Assembly (NCBI GenBank): GCA_023460395.1
Contig: JAEWQB010000001.1
Span: 52,806-116,805 of the forward strand
From: Pseudomonadota bacterium
GTDB taxonomy: Bacteria > Desulfobacterota > Desulfovibrionia > Desulfovibrionales > Desulfovibrionaceae
DNA: 64,000 nt
Reading direction: 5' to 3'
Below are positions 1 to 7,913 of this stretch, in pieces. A program made the translations under genes and the position numbers. The notes beneath the pieces were generated by a model. That model had not been told where the DNA came from. It was given only the letters and a program-made list of their open reading frames with translations, and ran no database searches. Numbering within the stretch: the stretch's first letter is position 1; the number at the start of each line of letters is the position of its first letter.

Positions 1-1243
1 TGCCCTCAACGGACGAGGAATACGCAAGATCGCCTGTGTAGCTAGTGCCGCTGGATTCCGCGGAAAAAAGCCGGGCCACGGCATCCGAGTCTGTATCCAG
101 CGCCTCCTGCAACTCATCATAGTCGATGACTAGCAACCCGAAATTGCCGGAACTTTCATCCGTTTCCGTAGCAATCCCCAGAGCGGCGAGGCTGCTGTAA
201 GTATCTCCTTCCTCCGCCGATGCATCATAGCGCTTGAAGCCCACCCCCACGCTGGAAATAATATTCTTCAAATTTTGCTGGATGATATCCACGCCGTAGT
301 TGCCGCGCACGTTATAAAAGACGGTAGTCTCATCGTCGTATTCCTCTTCATCCGTGCTTTCCAACGCATCAATTGCCATGCGGATTTCGTTGGTTAACGA
401 AACGAATTCCTCAATGTTGGCGATGATGGCTTCCTCATCCGTCACCACGGAAAGCTTGGCGCCGCTACTCCCCGTCACATCATTCAAGGTAAGCGTGAGT
501 CCTTCCACCACATCACTGATAACGTTTGTATCCCGCTCTATCCACTCGTCCGCACCGGGGGGATAGCCGTCCACTTTCAGTTTCGCATTTTGCGCGGTCT
601 GAGTTTGCACAAAGTCGTCCGCGCCCATTCCGGTTATGCCGGTTGCCCCCGTGATTTCGAGCGTATTATCCGCGCCCAAGTCCATACCGCGCAGTTGCAG
701 ATGGTATGAAGAGCCGTCGTTTACCAAACTGGCCCGCACGCCGTCGTTTAATCCCGCATTCGCATTCACAAGATTCACAAAGGTCTGGAGTGTGGTTCCC
801 GCCGGAATATCAAGCGTATAGTCCTCTCCCGCATAGGAAAGAGTAAAGCTGCCGCCGGACGCGGAAAGCACGTCACTGGTGGAGGACCAGCCATAGCTAC
901 CGGACCAAATATCATTTTGGGCCAATTGGTCCACCACCACGCTGTGACTGCCCACCAGCGCGGCGGCGTCCGCCGTCACTCCCACAGCGCTACTTGTGGA
1001 AGAAGCGGATTTAACCAAAAACTTGTCCACACTGTCCATGGACGCCAAGGCTTCCTTGTAAGAAACCAGCAGCGTGTTCAGTTCTTGTATTTGTTCCTGT
1101 TTAGACGTCCATTGCTCGCCCCACGCTTCCATGCGGTTAAGACGATAACTTTCCATGCTCACAGTGGCTTCGATGATGGAATCGAAGTCCGTGCCACTGC
1201 CAAGGCCGGTAAATGTGATGGAGCCAGACCAGTATTCGGACAT
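1..1243 (-). CDS. fliD: Flagellar hook-associated protein 2 (filament cap), 3' end missing
   Basis: FliD forms the pentameric cap at the filament tip, where flagellin subunits are inserted. The start ATG at 1243 is preceded by a GGGGG Shine-Dalgarno about 9 nt away. The N-terminus carries the FliD pattern: a 'TGLGSGTDFDSII' stretch, then a heptad-rich helix around residues 25-75, then the variable outer domains. The frame stays open to position 1, so about 414 residues are seen and the C-terminal coiled coil lies outside the window. It follows flgL by 12 bp and is presumably the last visible gene of the hook/junction operon. Family assignment is firm; total length is unknown. Confidence 0.9.
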   Translation of the reverse strand, partial: MSEYWSGSITFTGLGSGTDFDSIIEATVSMESYRLNRMEAWGEQWTSKQEQIQELNTLLVSYKEALASMDSVDKFLVKSASSTSSAVGVTADAAALVGSHSVVVDQLAQNDIWSGSYGWSSTSDVLSASGGSFTLSYAGEDYTLDIPAGTTLQTFVNLVNANAGLNDGVRASLVNDGSSYHLQLRGMDLGADNTLEITGATGITGMGADDFVQTQTAQNAKLKVDGYPPGADEWIERDTNVISDVVEGLTLTLNDVTGSSGAKLSVVTDEEAIIANIEEFVSLTNEIRMAIDALESTDEEEYDDETTVFYNVRGNYGVDIIQQNLKNIISSVGVGFKRYDASAEEGDTYSSLAALGIATETDESSGNFGLLVIDYDELQEALDTDSDAVARLFSAESSGTSYTGDLAYSSSVEG

Positions 1244-1255
1244 GGCATCGTCCCC

Positions 1256-2758
1256 CTAGAGGTAATTCAGCAGGCTTAACTGCATCACCTGCGCCGATGT
1301 GGAAAGCACGGACTGGTAAATGTACTCAGCCCTCGCAAGGTCCACGGAAAGCTGTGTAATATCCGCGTCCTCAATGGCTGAAATATTGGTGTTGGTGGAT
1401 TCTTTGCACAGCTCAAGAGCCGCCTGTGCGAACTCCACACGCACCTCGCGCCCGCCAATGGCTCCTTGCGCAGTCGAAAGGGTTTCGTGGGCGAGAGAAA
1501 ATTCTTCCAGACAATCCCCTATGCCGTCCTGATCGTTCGTTTCCAGAAAACCTATAAATTTTCCAATGCTCTCAAACAGGTTGGACCCGTTGTCTTCCGC
1601 GTCTGCGGAAATGATGCTGCCATTTTCCTCATACAGCCCGCCAAAAATGTCGGTACCCACGCTGTTTATCTGCACAGAGCTTGACTTGCCGATGGTCAAG
1701 TCAAGCGCGGCGGAATACGGTTCCACCACAAACTGATCCCCGGCAGCCACGGTGGAACCACCGTTGGATGCCAGCGTGACAAAGCCGCCGGGCACACTGA
1801 AGGTGGAATTTGAGGTAACATTGCCCTCCACCCATGTGGCTCCTTTGTCTGTGCTGTACGCGTAGGTAATGGGACCGGGGAGTGAAGCGTCCGCACTTAC
1901 ACGGATAGTAACGGAAGAGTTAAAAACGCCTTCCGCGCTGGCGGTTACATATTCACCACCGTACTGATACACGGCTTCATCGCCCTCCCGGTTGCCTTGA
2001 TAGACGGCGGAAGGCCGCACCCATATGGCGGTGCCGTCCCCTTCGCCTTCAGCGGAAGAAGCGCTTATAGCAGAGCCGGATTCCAGCGTGGCTTGCGCTG
2101 TGCCCAAATTCAGCGTGGTTTCACCTGCCGCCAGAGTGCCTGTTTTCCATGTGAAGCCGCCGTCCGAACTGTACCGATAGGCAAGTTCGTCTACCCCCGC
2201 CGTACCGGAATCTGCGAACTCCACATATATGGTAGAGTCCGAAGCTCCAGAAACGGAGAGGACGTTGGCTGTTCCCGCGTTGGAAGCGCTGCTGTCGCGC
2301 ACTGTGGCGGAAAGCCCCATCTCGTAAGCATTGCTTCCGGTCTTAGAACCGGCAAAGATAGATTCGCCCGCGTACTCCGTATTGGCTATTGCAATCATTT
2401 GCCCCATAAGCTCCCGCGCTTCTTTCGACAGCATGGCGCGCTGACTGTCTGACAACGTTCCGGTGGACGCTTGTTCCGCCAATTCTTGCAATCGCGTGAG
2501 CACGTCCGAAGCCTGCCCCAGTTCGTCATCCGCCAGAGAGAGCCACCCTTCCGCCGTATCAATATTTTCCGAATACTGATCCAACTGAGTCAGATACGTC
2601 TTTAAATCCAGCGCGCGGGCCATACCGCCGGGATCATCAGAAGGCCGGTTTATCCGCTTTTGCGAAGCGGTCTGCTCATTCAGCCGGATAATGTCAGACA
2701 GCGAGCGGTTCATTCCCTGCACGGACTGACTAAACAACATGCTTCGGGCTACACGCAT
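1256..2758 (-). CDS. flgL: Flagellar hook-filament junction protein FlgL (HAP3), enlarged
   Basis: FlgL joins the hook-side FlgK ring to the flagellin filament. The flagellin-like N-terminal helices (residues 1-145, with the 'RINRPSDDPGGMARAL' signature) and C-terminal helices (about 400-500) are typical. At 500 residues it is much longer than the roughly 300-residue enteric protein. The extra length is a central insert of two related modules (about 165-250 and 270-352), each with an S-x-D-x-G-x-T-W motif (S197-W204 and S302-W309), which matches the Asp-box/BNR signature. The ATG at 2758 has an AGGAGG Shine-Dalgarno and lies 9 bp after the flgK stop, suggesting coupled translation. Confidence 0.93.
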   Translation of the reverse strand: MRVARSMLFSQSVQGMNRSLSDIIRLNEQTASQKRINRPSDDPGGMARALDLKTYLTQLDQYSENIDTAEGWLSLADDELGQASDVLTRLQELAEQASTGTLSDSQRAMLSKEARELMGQMIAIANTEYAGESIFAGSKTGSNAYEMGLSATVRDSSASNAGTANVLSVSGASDSTIYVEFADSGTAGVDELAYRYSSDGGFTWKTGTLAAGETTLNLGTAQATLESGSAISASSAEGEGDGTAIWVRPSAVYQGNREGDEAVYQYGGEYVTASAEGVFNSSVTIRVSADASLPGPITYAYSTDKGATWVEGNVTSNSTFSVPGGFVTLASNGGSTVAAGDQFVVEPYSAALDLTIGKSSSVQINSVGTDIFGGLYEENGSIISADAEDNGSNLFESIGKFIGFLETNDQDGIGDCLEEFSLAHETLSTAQGAIGGREVRVEFAQAALELCKESTNTNISAIEDADITQLSVDLARAEYIYQSVLSTSAQVMQLSLLNYL

Positions 2759-2767
2759 GGCTCCCTC

Positions 2768-4864
2768 CTAGTCCTTAAGCGAAAGAACTGTGTCGAACAT
2801 TTCATTGGCTGTCTGAATAAGCCTCGCCGCCGCCTGATAAGACTGCTGATAATAGAGAAGGTTTGAGAGTTCCTCGTCCATGTTCACCCCGGCTTCCGAT
2901 TGCTGCGAGCTGTCCAGCGCCGAGGCAACGGCGGCGGCATACGTGTAACTGCGGGAAGCGCCGTCCATGTCCGCTCCGACTTTGGCAACCATGCCATGCA
3001 GGTGTTTGCTGAGAGTTTGCGACGATGTGGAATGCATGGAGTCGAGCACCACATCCAAATCGGCGATGGCAGCTAGCGCCAAGGCATTGGTGTTGTCGCC
3101 GGAGGCCACCAGACCGGTGCCGTCTACCACCGAGGCATTAATTCTCCCGGAGTCCGCCAAAATGCGAGAATCCACCGCAATGCTGGACATACTGTCGCCT
3201 GAAAAAAAGGTGTTTATGCCCATGGCAGCCAGAACGCCCGTGGTGTCTCCGGCGAACTCAAACTCCACGCCGTCAGCAGCGGACAGAGTCAGCCCGCCGT
3301 CCGCCACGGAAGCCGTGAGTTGACCGGGAAATGTCGCATTGATGGCGGTTGCCACATCGTTCAGCGAATGTTGGGTCGGGTCAAACGCGGTAAGTCCGGG
3401 CGGAACGATGGAACTAAAGTCCAGTTCGCTCACACCAAGCGACGCTCCTGTTTCCTCGTTGTACAGCGCTATGGACATGCTGCCCGATGTAAGTTTGTCG
3501 GCGTAAGAAAGACGGCTCTCAGCCAGAGGAACAGAGGCGTCGTCCACAGTATTGGCGGACTGCGCCTTAGAATAGTGCGTGAGTCCAGCGCCCTGACTGT
3601 GCTGGTAGTTGACCTGCCAGATAAGCTCTTTGGCAAGCGCGTCCATCTCTTCCATATAGGCCGTGATGGAATAATCTCTAGCCTGAATAAGACCGGCAAT
3701 GCTGCCCCCGCTAAGCCGGTTGGCTCCCGTGCTCGAAGTGTCGTCGTAAGGGGTGATGTTTACCTTGTCAGAGGTGGTTTTATACCAATACAGGCCGGAC
3801 TTGGGCATCACGGTAAAACTGTCATCCACAGAAACGTTCCCTGCCGCAGTGGCCCCGGAATCGCTCGCGGTGCCAAACCATATGGAAACGCCTTCCACGT
3901 CCACACGGTTTTCATAATCTCCAGCCGTGTAGGTGAGCACTTCGCCGTGCTCGTCGGTCAGCCACGTCTTTCCACCATCTGTGGACACCCTGAAGGTGGC
4001 TGCGGAGGCGGAACCGTCTGTAGCTCCGCCTGTCACAAAATCGATGGTGAACTCGGCGGAAGACTGACCATCAAAATAAATCTCTCCATCGTAGGTGGAG
4101 CCAGAACTGAGCGTTTTAACAGACTGCGGCCCCTCGTATGCCAGCGTGTAGGCCTTGGTGCCATCCACCAGTGTCTGTCCTTCCGCAGTAAGCACGGTAT
4201 ACTGCCCGTTTGCCTGATGAATGACAGTAACATCCACCAACGAGGAAAGCTCCCGCACGGCGACATCCATGGCGTCCTGCAAGGTCGGATCATCCCGGTT
4301 TCCCACAATGGACTTGTTATATTCAGCCAGAGATTGCATCAGCTCATTGGCTTCTTCCACTTCGTCGGAAATTTGCGCGTCCGCCGTGGCCCGCGCCGCA
4401 TTGAGGGAGGCGTACATACTGTTAAGCTGATCCGTAAGCGTGGTGGCATATTCAACTAATTCTGTGCGATACGCATCGCTGGAAGCACTTTCCGCCAAGG
4501 CGGTAAAGCTGGTAAAAAGCGTATCCAAGGCGGTGGAAATGCCATACTCGTCCGATTCATTAAACAGGGCTTCCACTGAAGAAAGCAATGACGCCTGCGA
4601 TCCCCAATAGCTACTTTCGCTGTTTGAACCAAGATACTGCTTTTCCACGTAGTAGTTATAGTGGCGGGCAATCTCCTGCACATCCGCCCCGGTGCCGGTG
4701 AAGAGCGACCCGTAGCGAATGCTGTCGCTGGTTTCGTAGGATACGGTTTTGCGGCTGTAGCCCACCACATCGGCATTGGAAATATTATCGCCAGTGACGC
4801 TAATACCGACCTGCGCATTCATCAGGGCCTTGGAGGCAATGCTGTATATGCTCTGTATACTCAT
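2768..4864 (-). CDS. flgK: Flagellar hook-associated protein 1 FlgK (HAP1)
   Basis: FlgK is the first junction protein on the distal end of the hook. The N-terminus (MSIQSIYSIASKALMNAQ, then 'GDNISNADVVGYSRK') is the rod/hook-family helix, and the C-terminus 'LLYYQQSYQAAARLIQTAN' is the matching helix. I start at the ATG at 4864, which has AGGA 8 nt upstream; an in-frame ATG at 4909 would add 15 residues unlike the family. Length is 698 residues. A central insert carries an Asp-box-like S-x-D-x-G-x-T-W at residues 294-301, like the two in FlgL. A 176-bp structured gap separates it from flgE. Confidence 0.93.
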   Translation of the reverse strand: MSIQSIYSIASKALMNAQVGISVTGDNISNADVVGYSRKTVSYETSDSIRYGSLFTGTGADVQEIARHYNYYVEKQYLGSNSESSYWGSQASLLSSVEALFNESDEYGISTALDTLFTSFTALAESASSDAYRTELVEYATTLTDQLNSMYASLNAARATADAQISDEVEEANELMQSLAEYNKSIVGNRDDPTLQDAMDVAVRELSSLVDVTVIHQANGQYTVLTAEGQTLVDGTKAYTLAYEGPQSVKTLSSGSTYDGEIYFDGQSSAEFTIDFVTGGATDGSASAATFRVSTDGGKTWLTDEHGEVLTYTAGDYENRVDVEGVSIWFGTASDSGATAAGNVSVDDSFTVMPKSGLYWYKTTSDKVNITPYDDTSSTGANRLSGGSIAGLIQARDYSITAYMEEMDALAKELIWQVNYQHSQGAGLTHYSKAQSANTVDDASVPLAESRLSYADKLTSGSMSIALYNEETGASLGVSELDFSSIVPPGLTAFDPTQHSLNDVATAINATFPGQLTASVADGGLTLSAADGVEFEFAGDTTGVLAAMGINTFFSGDSMSSIAVDSRILADSGRINASVVDGTGLVASGDNTNALALAAIADLDVVLDSMHSTSSQTLSKHLHGMVAKVGADMDGASRSYTYAAAVASALDSSQQSEAGVNMDEELSNLLYYQQSYQAAARLIQTANEMFDTVLSLKD

Positions 4865-4957
4865 GGCGAATATCCTGTTCCAACCGTATCCCGGTGCTAT
4901 TCCAAGCAATCTTCCGCAACACCCTTACGCAAAGCCACCCTACTCATTCTGGATTCC

Positions 4958-5018
4958 AGTGCGCCGCCGGGGGGCTTGTTAAGCCGGTTCGGCAGGTACT
5001 CCTGACCGACGGCGCACT
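4958..5018 (-). promoter_or_regulatory. Folded intercistronic element between flgE and flgK
   Basis: A 13-nt arm at 4958-4970 pairs with 5006-5018 with one mismatch. Inside are two short perfect hairpins: 4973-4985 (5-bp stem, 3-nt loop) and 4993-5004 (4-bp stem, 4-nt loop). Almost every base is accounted for, giving a three-way-junction shape. No T-run follows, so it does not look like an intrinsic terminator. It sits about 95 nt upstream of flgK in the flagellar message. An RNA processing or stability role is inference. Confidence 0.5.
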
Positions 5019-5040
5019 AGATCAAGCTGCGGCTAGGTGA

Positions 5041-6627
5041 TTATCGCTTGAGGTTGATGGCTTCCTGCAACATGGTATCGGCCGTGGTGATAACCTTGGA
5101 GTTGGCCTGATACCCACGTTGAGTGGTGATAAGGCGGACCATTTCCGTAGACATATCCACGTTGGACTGCTCCAGAGAATTGGCCTGAATATCCCCGTAG
5201 CTGGAGCTATTGGCCCGTCCGATACGCGCGGAGCCGGACTCCGAGCTTTCGGAATACAGCGTGCCGCCCTCAAGGCTCAGACCCTGCGTGTTATTGAAGT
5301 CCGCCAAGGCGAGAATAAAGAGATCCACGATCTGACCATTGGAATACTGACCGCTGACCACCCCGTCGGCGTCCACCGAAATGTCTTGCAGATACCCGGT
5401 GGCGTAGCCGTCCTGCGTCTGGTCATAGGTGGAAGAAGCCGCGTCATACGCCGTGCTGGCACCCGCTTTGAGCACAGAGTTGTCGAAGGAAACCAAATTT
5501 GCGTAGTCGGTGCCCACGGCAGCGGCGTTTGCCACCGCGCCAGCTCCCCAGCCGGTTCCCTTGTTCCGCAGGCCCAGATTCAGCTCAACATTCAGAGCTT
5601 CCGCCGCATCGGTGGTAGAGGCGTTTTCTGAACCGGAGAAGTTGGCGGTAAACACGGGGTAGCCGTCTTCGGAAAACTCCGCAGGCGTCCAGTTGGCAAG
5701 GTCGTGCAGATCGCCAGAGGCGGTTGAGCCTAGCGTGAAAGCTGTCTGCCCGGTCAGTGTGCCGGAAGAATTAAAGGTAAGCGTACCGGTCATCAGCAAA
5801 CCCGCCGCAGAGGTGGTGGCAAGGCTTTGTCCGTCTATGGTGCGCCCATCATCCGCCGGATCGCATGTGACGATGTATTCCCACACCTGACTGCCGCCGG
5901 TCTGGCTGGTAACACTGGCGTCGTCCACCCTGTCGAAATAAACGGTAAGGTCGTGCCCCGTGCCCGCTTCATCGTACACAGTGATGGTCGTTTGATAGGC
6001 ATACTGCGAATCGCCAAGCGCGGTGTCCTCCGTGGCATCCCACTCCGAGAACATGGCAAAATAAGGATTGGTGGCGTTGTCCACGCTACCTTCAATGCCC
6101 TTTTCCAAGTTTACGGAAAAATAGACCGACGACGTGGCGGACGGCGGCGACTGGTAGGTGGTGAGTTGCAGATCCTTAAGCGCTCCCTGCGTTTGCACCA
6201 CACCGTTGGACGATGTGGTCTGCGCCGCATTCCACCCCTGCACGCGGTATCCATGCGGGTCCACCAGATACCCATATTCATTGAAGGTGAAATTACCCGC
6301 ACGCGTGTAGTAGCGCGATCCGGTAGTCGGATTATCCACTACAAAAAAACCGTCTCCGCCAATAGCCATGGCAGTGCTAGACGTGGACGATTCATACGAT
6401 CCCTGAGAAAAATCCTGATAGATCGTGGACACAGTGGCACCGTGCCCGACCTGATCCAACCCGTTGGCGGTTGAAACCGTGGAATAAAACACATCTTCAA
6501 ACTGAGTGGTGGCGGACTTGTACCCGACAGTGCTGGAGTTCGCGAGGTTATTGCCAATAACCGACATAGCCTGACTGTGCACCGTAAGGCCGGATATACC
6601 CGCATACATGGAACCGCTTATACTCAT
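5041..6627 (-). CDS. flgE: Flagellar hook protein FlgE
   Basis: FlgE polymerises into the curved hook that links the basal-body rod to the filament. The N-terminus (MSISGSMYAGISGLTVHSQ, then 'IGNNLANSSTVGYKS') and C-terminus ('LITTQRGYQANSKVITTAD') are the coiled-coil segments shared by rod and hook proteins; the core is the variable hook domain. At 528 residues it is longer than the enteric protein (about 400). The ATG at 6627 follows a strong GGGGAGG Shine-Dalgarno. It lies 51 bp after flgD, with a palindrome touching the ribosome-binding site. Export is by the flagellar type III apparatus; no signal peptide is seen. Confidence 0.95.
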   Translation of the reverse strand: MSISGSMYAGISGLTVHSQAMSVIGNNLANSSTVGYKSATTQFEDVFYSTVSTANGLDQVGHGATVSTIYQDFSQGSYESSTSSTAMAIGGDGFFVVDNPTTGSRYYTRAGNFTFNEYGYLVDPHGYRVQGWNAAQTTSSNGVVQTQGALKDLQLTTYQSPPSATSSVYFSVNLEKGIEGSVDNATNPYFAMFSEWDATEDTALGDSQYAYQTTITVYDEAGTGHDLTVYFDRVDDASVTSQTGGSQVWEYIVTCDPADDGRTIDGQSLATTSAAGLLMTGTLTFNSSGTLTGQTAFTLGSTASGDLHDLANWTPAEFSEDGYPVFTANFSGSENASTTDAAEALNVELNLGLRNKGTGWGAGAVANAAAVGTDYANLVSFDNSVLKAGASTAYDAASSTYDQTQDGYATGYLQDISVDADGVVSGQYSNGQIVDLFILALADFNNTQGLSLEGGTLYSESSESGSARIGRANSSSYGDIQANSLEQSNVDMSTEMVRLITTQRGYQANSKVITTADTMLQEAINLKR

Positions 6628-6640
6628 AGTCGTAGCCTCC

Positions 6641-6656
6641 CCGGCGCTTGCGCCGG
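6641..6656 (-). promoter_or_regulatory. Hairpin overlapping the flgE ribosome-binding site
   Basis: A perfect palindrome with 7-bp arms and a 2-nt centre lies between flgD and flgE. On the minus strand its 3' arm runs into the GGGGAGG Shine-Dalgarno (6636-6642). It could restrict initiation or protect the downstream message from exonucleases. Regulatory function is inferred only. Confidence 0.35.
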
Positions 6657-6678
6657 CATTTGCTATGCGTTGGAAAAA

Positions 6679-7380
6679 TTAGGAATCCGACTCGTCAGAG
6701 TCTGTGGTGGAGGAAGATTTTGAAGTAATTTTGCTCACGTACATCAATTCAACCACTCGACCGTCGCTGAGTTCCAGCACGGTGGAGCCATCGGATGAGG
6801 AGATTCCCGTGACCGTTCCAGAGACCTCAGAGGCGACGTACACGCTTTCCCCGTCGGCATCGTAGGCTTCAAACCCCACGTAGTAGGTACCATCGGTAGC
6901 TTGCACGCCGTTGGACTTAACGCCGTCCCACGTGAAGGTGTGTTCCTCCGCGGTGGTGGCCCCCAAATCGACACTGGCGACAATGTCGCCATCGGCGTTG
7001 TAGATGTGGGCAGTCACGGATTCGCAAGCTTCAGACGGCGTGAGGTACACGTCTGAACAACCAGAGCTGCTTTTAGAAATTGAGTATCCCGCCGCCACAA
7101 CATCCTTTCCGATATACGAAACCGAGCTGTTCACGGTGAGCATGCTCAACACGTCGGTCACGCCGTCCATGCTCTCGTTGAGTGAGACCAGCTCTTCCAA
7201 AGATGAAAACTGTGCCAGTTCAGCGATCATTTCCGCATCTTCCACGGGGTTCAGCGGGTCTTGGTTCTGTAACTGCGTAATAAGCAGGGTGAGAAATTCC
7301 TCTTCTCCAAGTTCAGAAGACGCAGTGTCTGTTTGAGAGACATATGCCGCGTTGTTATATGATGTTGCATCTACAAACAT
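6679..7380 (-). CDS. flgD: Flagellar hook-capping protein FlgD
   Basis: FlgD is the scaffold cap required for hook polymerisation. The N-terminal segment 'FLTLLITQLQNQDPLNPVED' followed by 'MIAELAQFSSLEELVSLN' is the diagnostic FlgD motif (about residues 28-66). The rest contains the beta-rich FlgD Ig/Tudor-like region (for example 'HTFTWDGVKSNG' near 145) and ends in a Ser/Asp-rich tail. Length of 233 residues is normal. The ATG at 7380 has an AGAGG ribosome-binding site. It is the first recognised flagellar gene, just downstream of a 77-residue Cys/His protein. Confidence 0.94.
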   Translation of the reverse strand: MFVDATSYNNAAYVSQTDTASSELGEEEFLTLLITQLQNQDPLNPVEDAEMIAELAQFSSLEELVSLNESMDGVTDVLSMLTVNSSVSYIGKDVVAAGYSISKSSSGCSDVYLTPSEACESVTAHIYNADGDIVASVDLGATTAEEHTFTWDGVKSNGVQATDGTYYVGFEAYDADGESVYVASEVSGTVTGISSSDGSTVLELSDGRVVELMYVSKITSKSSSTTDSDESDS

Positions 7381-7404
7381 TACATACCTCTCATTGTTTT
7401 ATCT

Positions 7405-7638
7405 TCATGCTATATCTTTTAAACATTGACGAAGTTCTTGTATGTCCCACCGGCATTCCCTACATGAAGCCAAATGATCTTCTATCTCTCTTTTCAACCG
7501 TGTTCCAACTCGTTTATCCAAGTATCCTGAAACAATATTATATCCGGGACAAAATGTTGTAGTTCTGGATAATCCTTCATCAATTGTCCCTCCCCACAAC
7601 GAAACCCCCGCATCATTCAATCCCTCATATTCTGCCAT
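7405..7638 (-). CDS. Small soluble ZAS/zf-HC2-like putative zinc-finger protein
   Basis: This is a 77-residue protein with C30-x24-H55-x3-C59-x2-C62, the spacing of zinc-binding anti-sigma (ZAS, zf-HC2) domains such as RsrA. No membrane segment follows, so it would be cytoplasmic. I start at ATG 7638, which has AAGGA upstream; an in-frame GTG at 7644 overlaps that site. It ends 24 bp before flgD and is co-directional with the whole flagellar operon, which suggests a regulatory role there. No sigma factor gene adjoins it. Zinc binding and anti-sigma function are inferred from motif spacing; a structural zinc protein is an alternative. Confidence 0.6.
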   Translation of the reverse strand: MAEYEGLNDAGVSLWGGTIDEGLSRTTTFCPGYNIVSGYLDKRVGTRLKREIEDHLASCRECRWDIQELRQCLKDIA

Positions 7639-7854
7639 GTTCACTTCCTTGTGCTCATGCGATTCATTTCTAAGAGATACGGAATCAGCATGCCGATATA
7701 TCCATTAAGCAACAGCGAAGTATGGCAAAGATTGCGCAAACAGATATTAAGAACAGTCAAGACAGGCGAAACACGTGCTGTGAGAGGGAGGGAGTACACG
7801 GACAGCAAAGGAGGGAAACAGGCGGGAAGACCATGCCCCCAAGCCATGGGCAAC

Positions 7855-7885
7855 AAAAAAGGGCGAAACCATTATGGTTTCGCCC
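7855..7885 (-). terminator. Rho-independent terminator of the ior operon
   Basis: On the minus strand, a perfect 10-bp GC-rich stem (GGGCGAAACC / GGTTTCGCCC) with a 5-nt loop is followed directly by six T residues. It lies 28 bp after the stop codon of the sigma-54 regulator gene and closes that transcript. Confidence 0.92.
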
Positions 7886-7913
7886 TATCAGGGGAAAGGA
7901 TGGGAGGCGTTAC

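Noticed and set aside
3320..4459. 379-residue plus-strand frame opposite flgK
   Set aside because: Antisense shadow caused by GC-rich third positions; no family similarity.
7640..7850. Sigma-54 or sigma-28 promoter ahead of the flagellar operon
   Set aside because: No GG-N10-GC pair was found, and the only GCCGATAT box is on the wrong strand with 17-bp spacing to TAAG.
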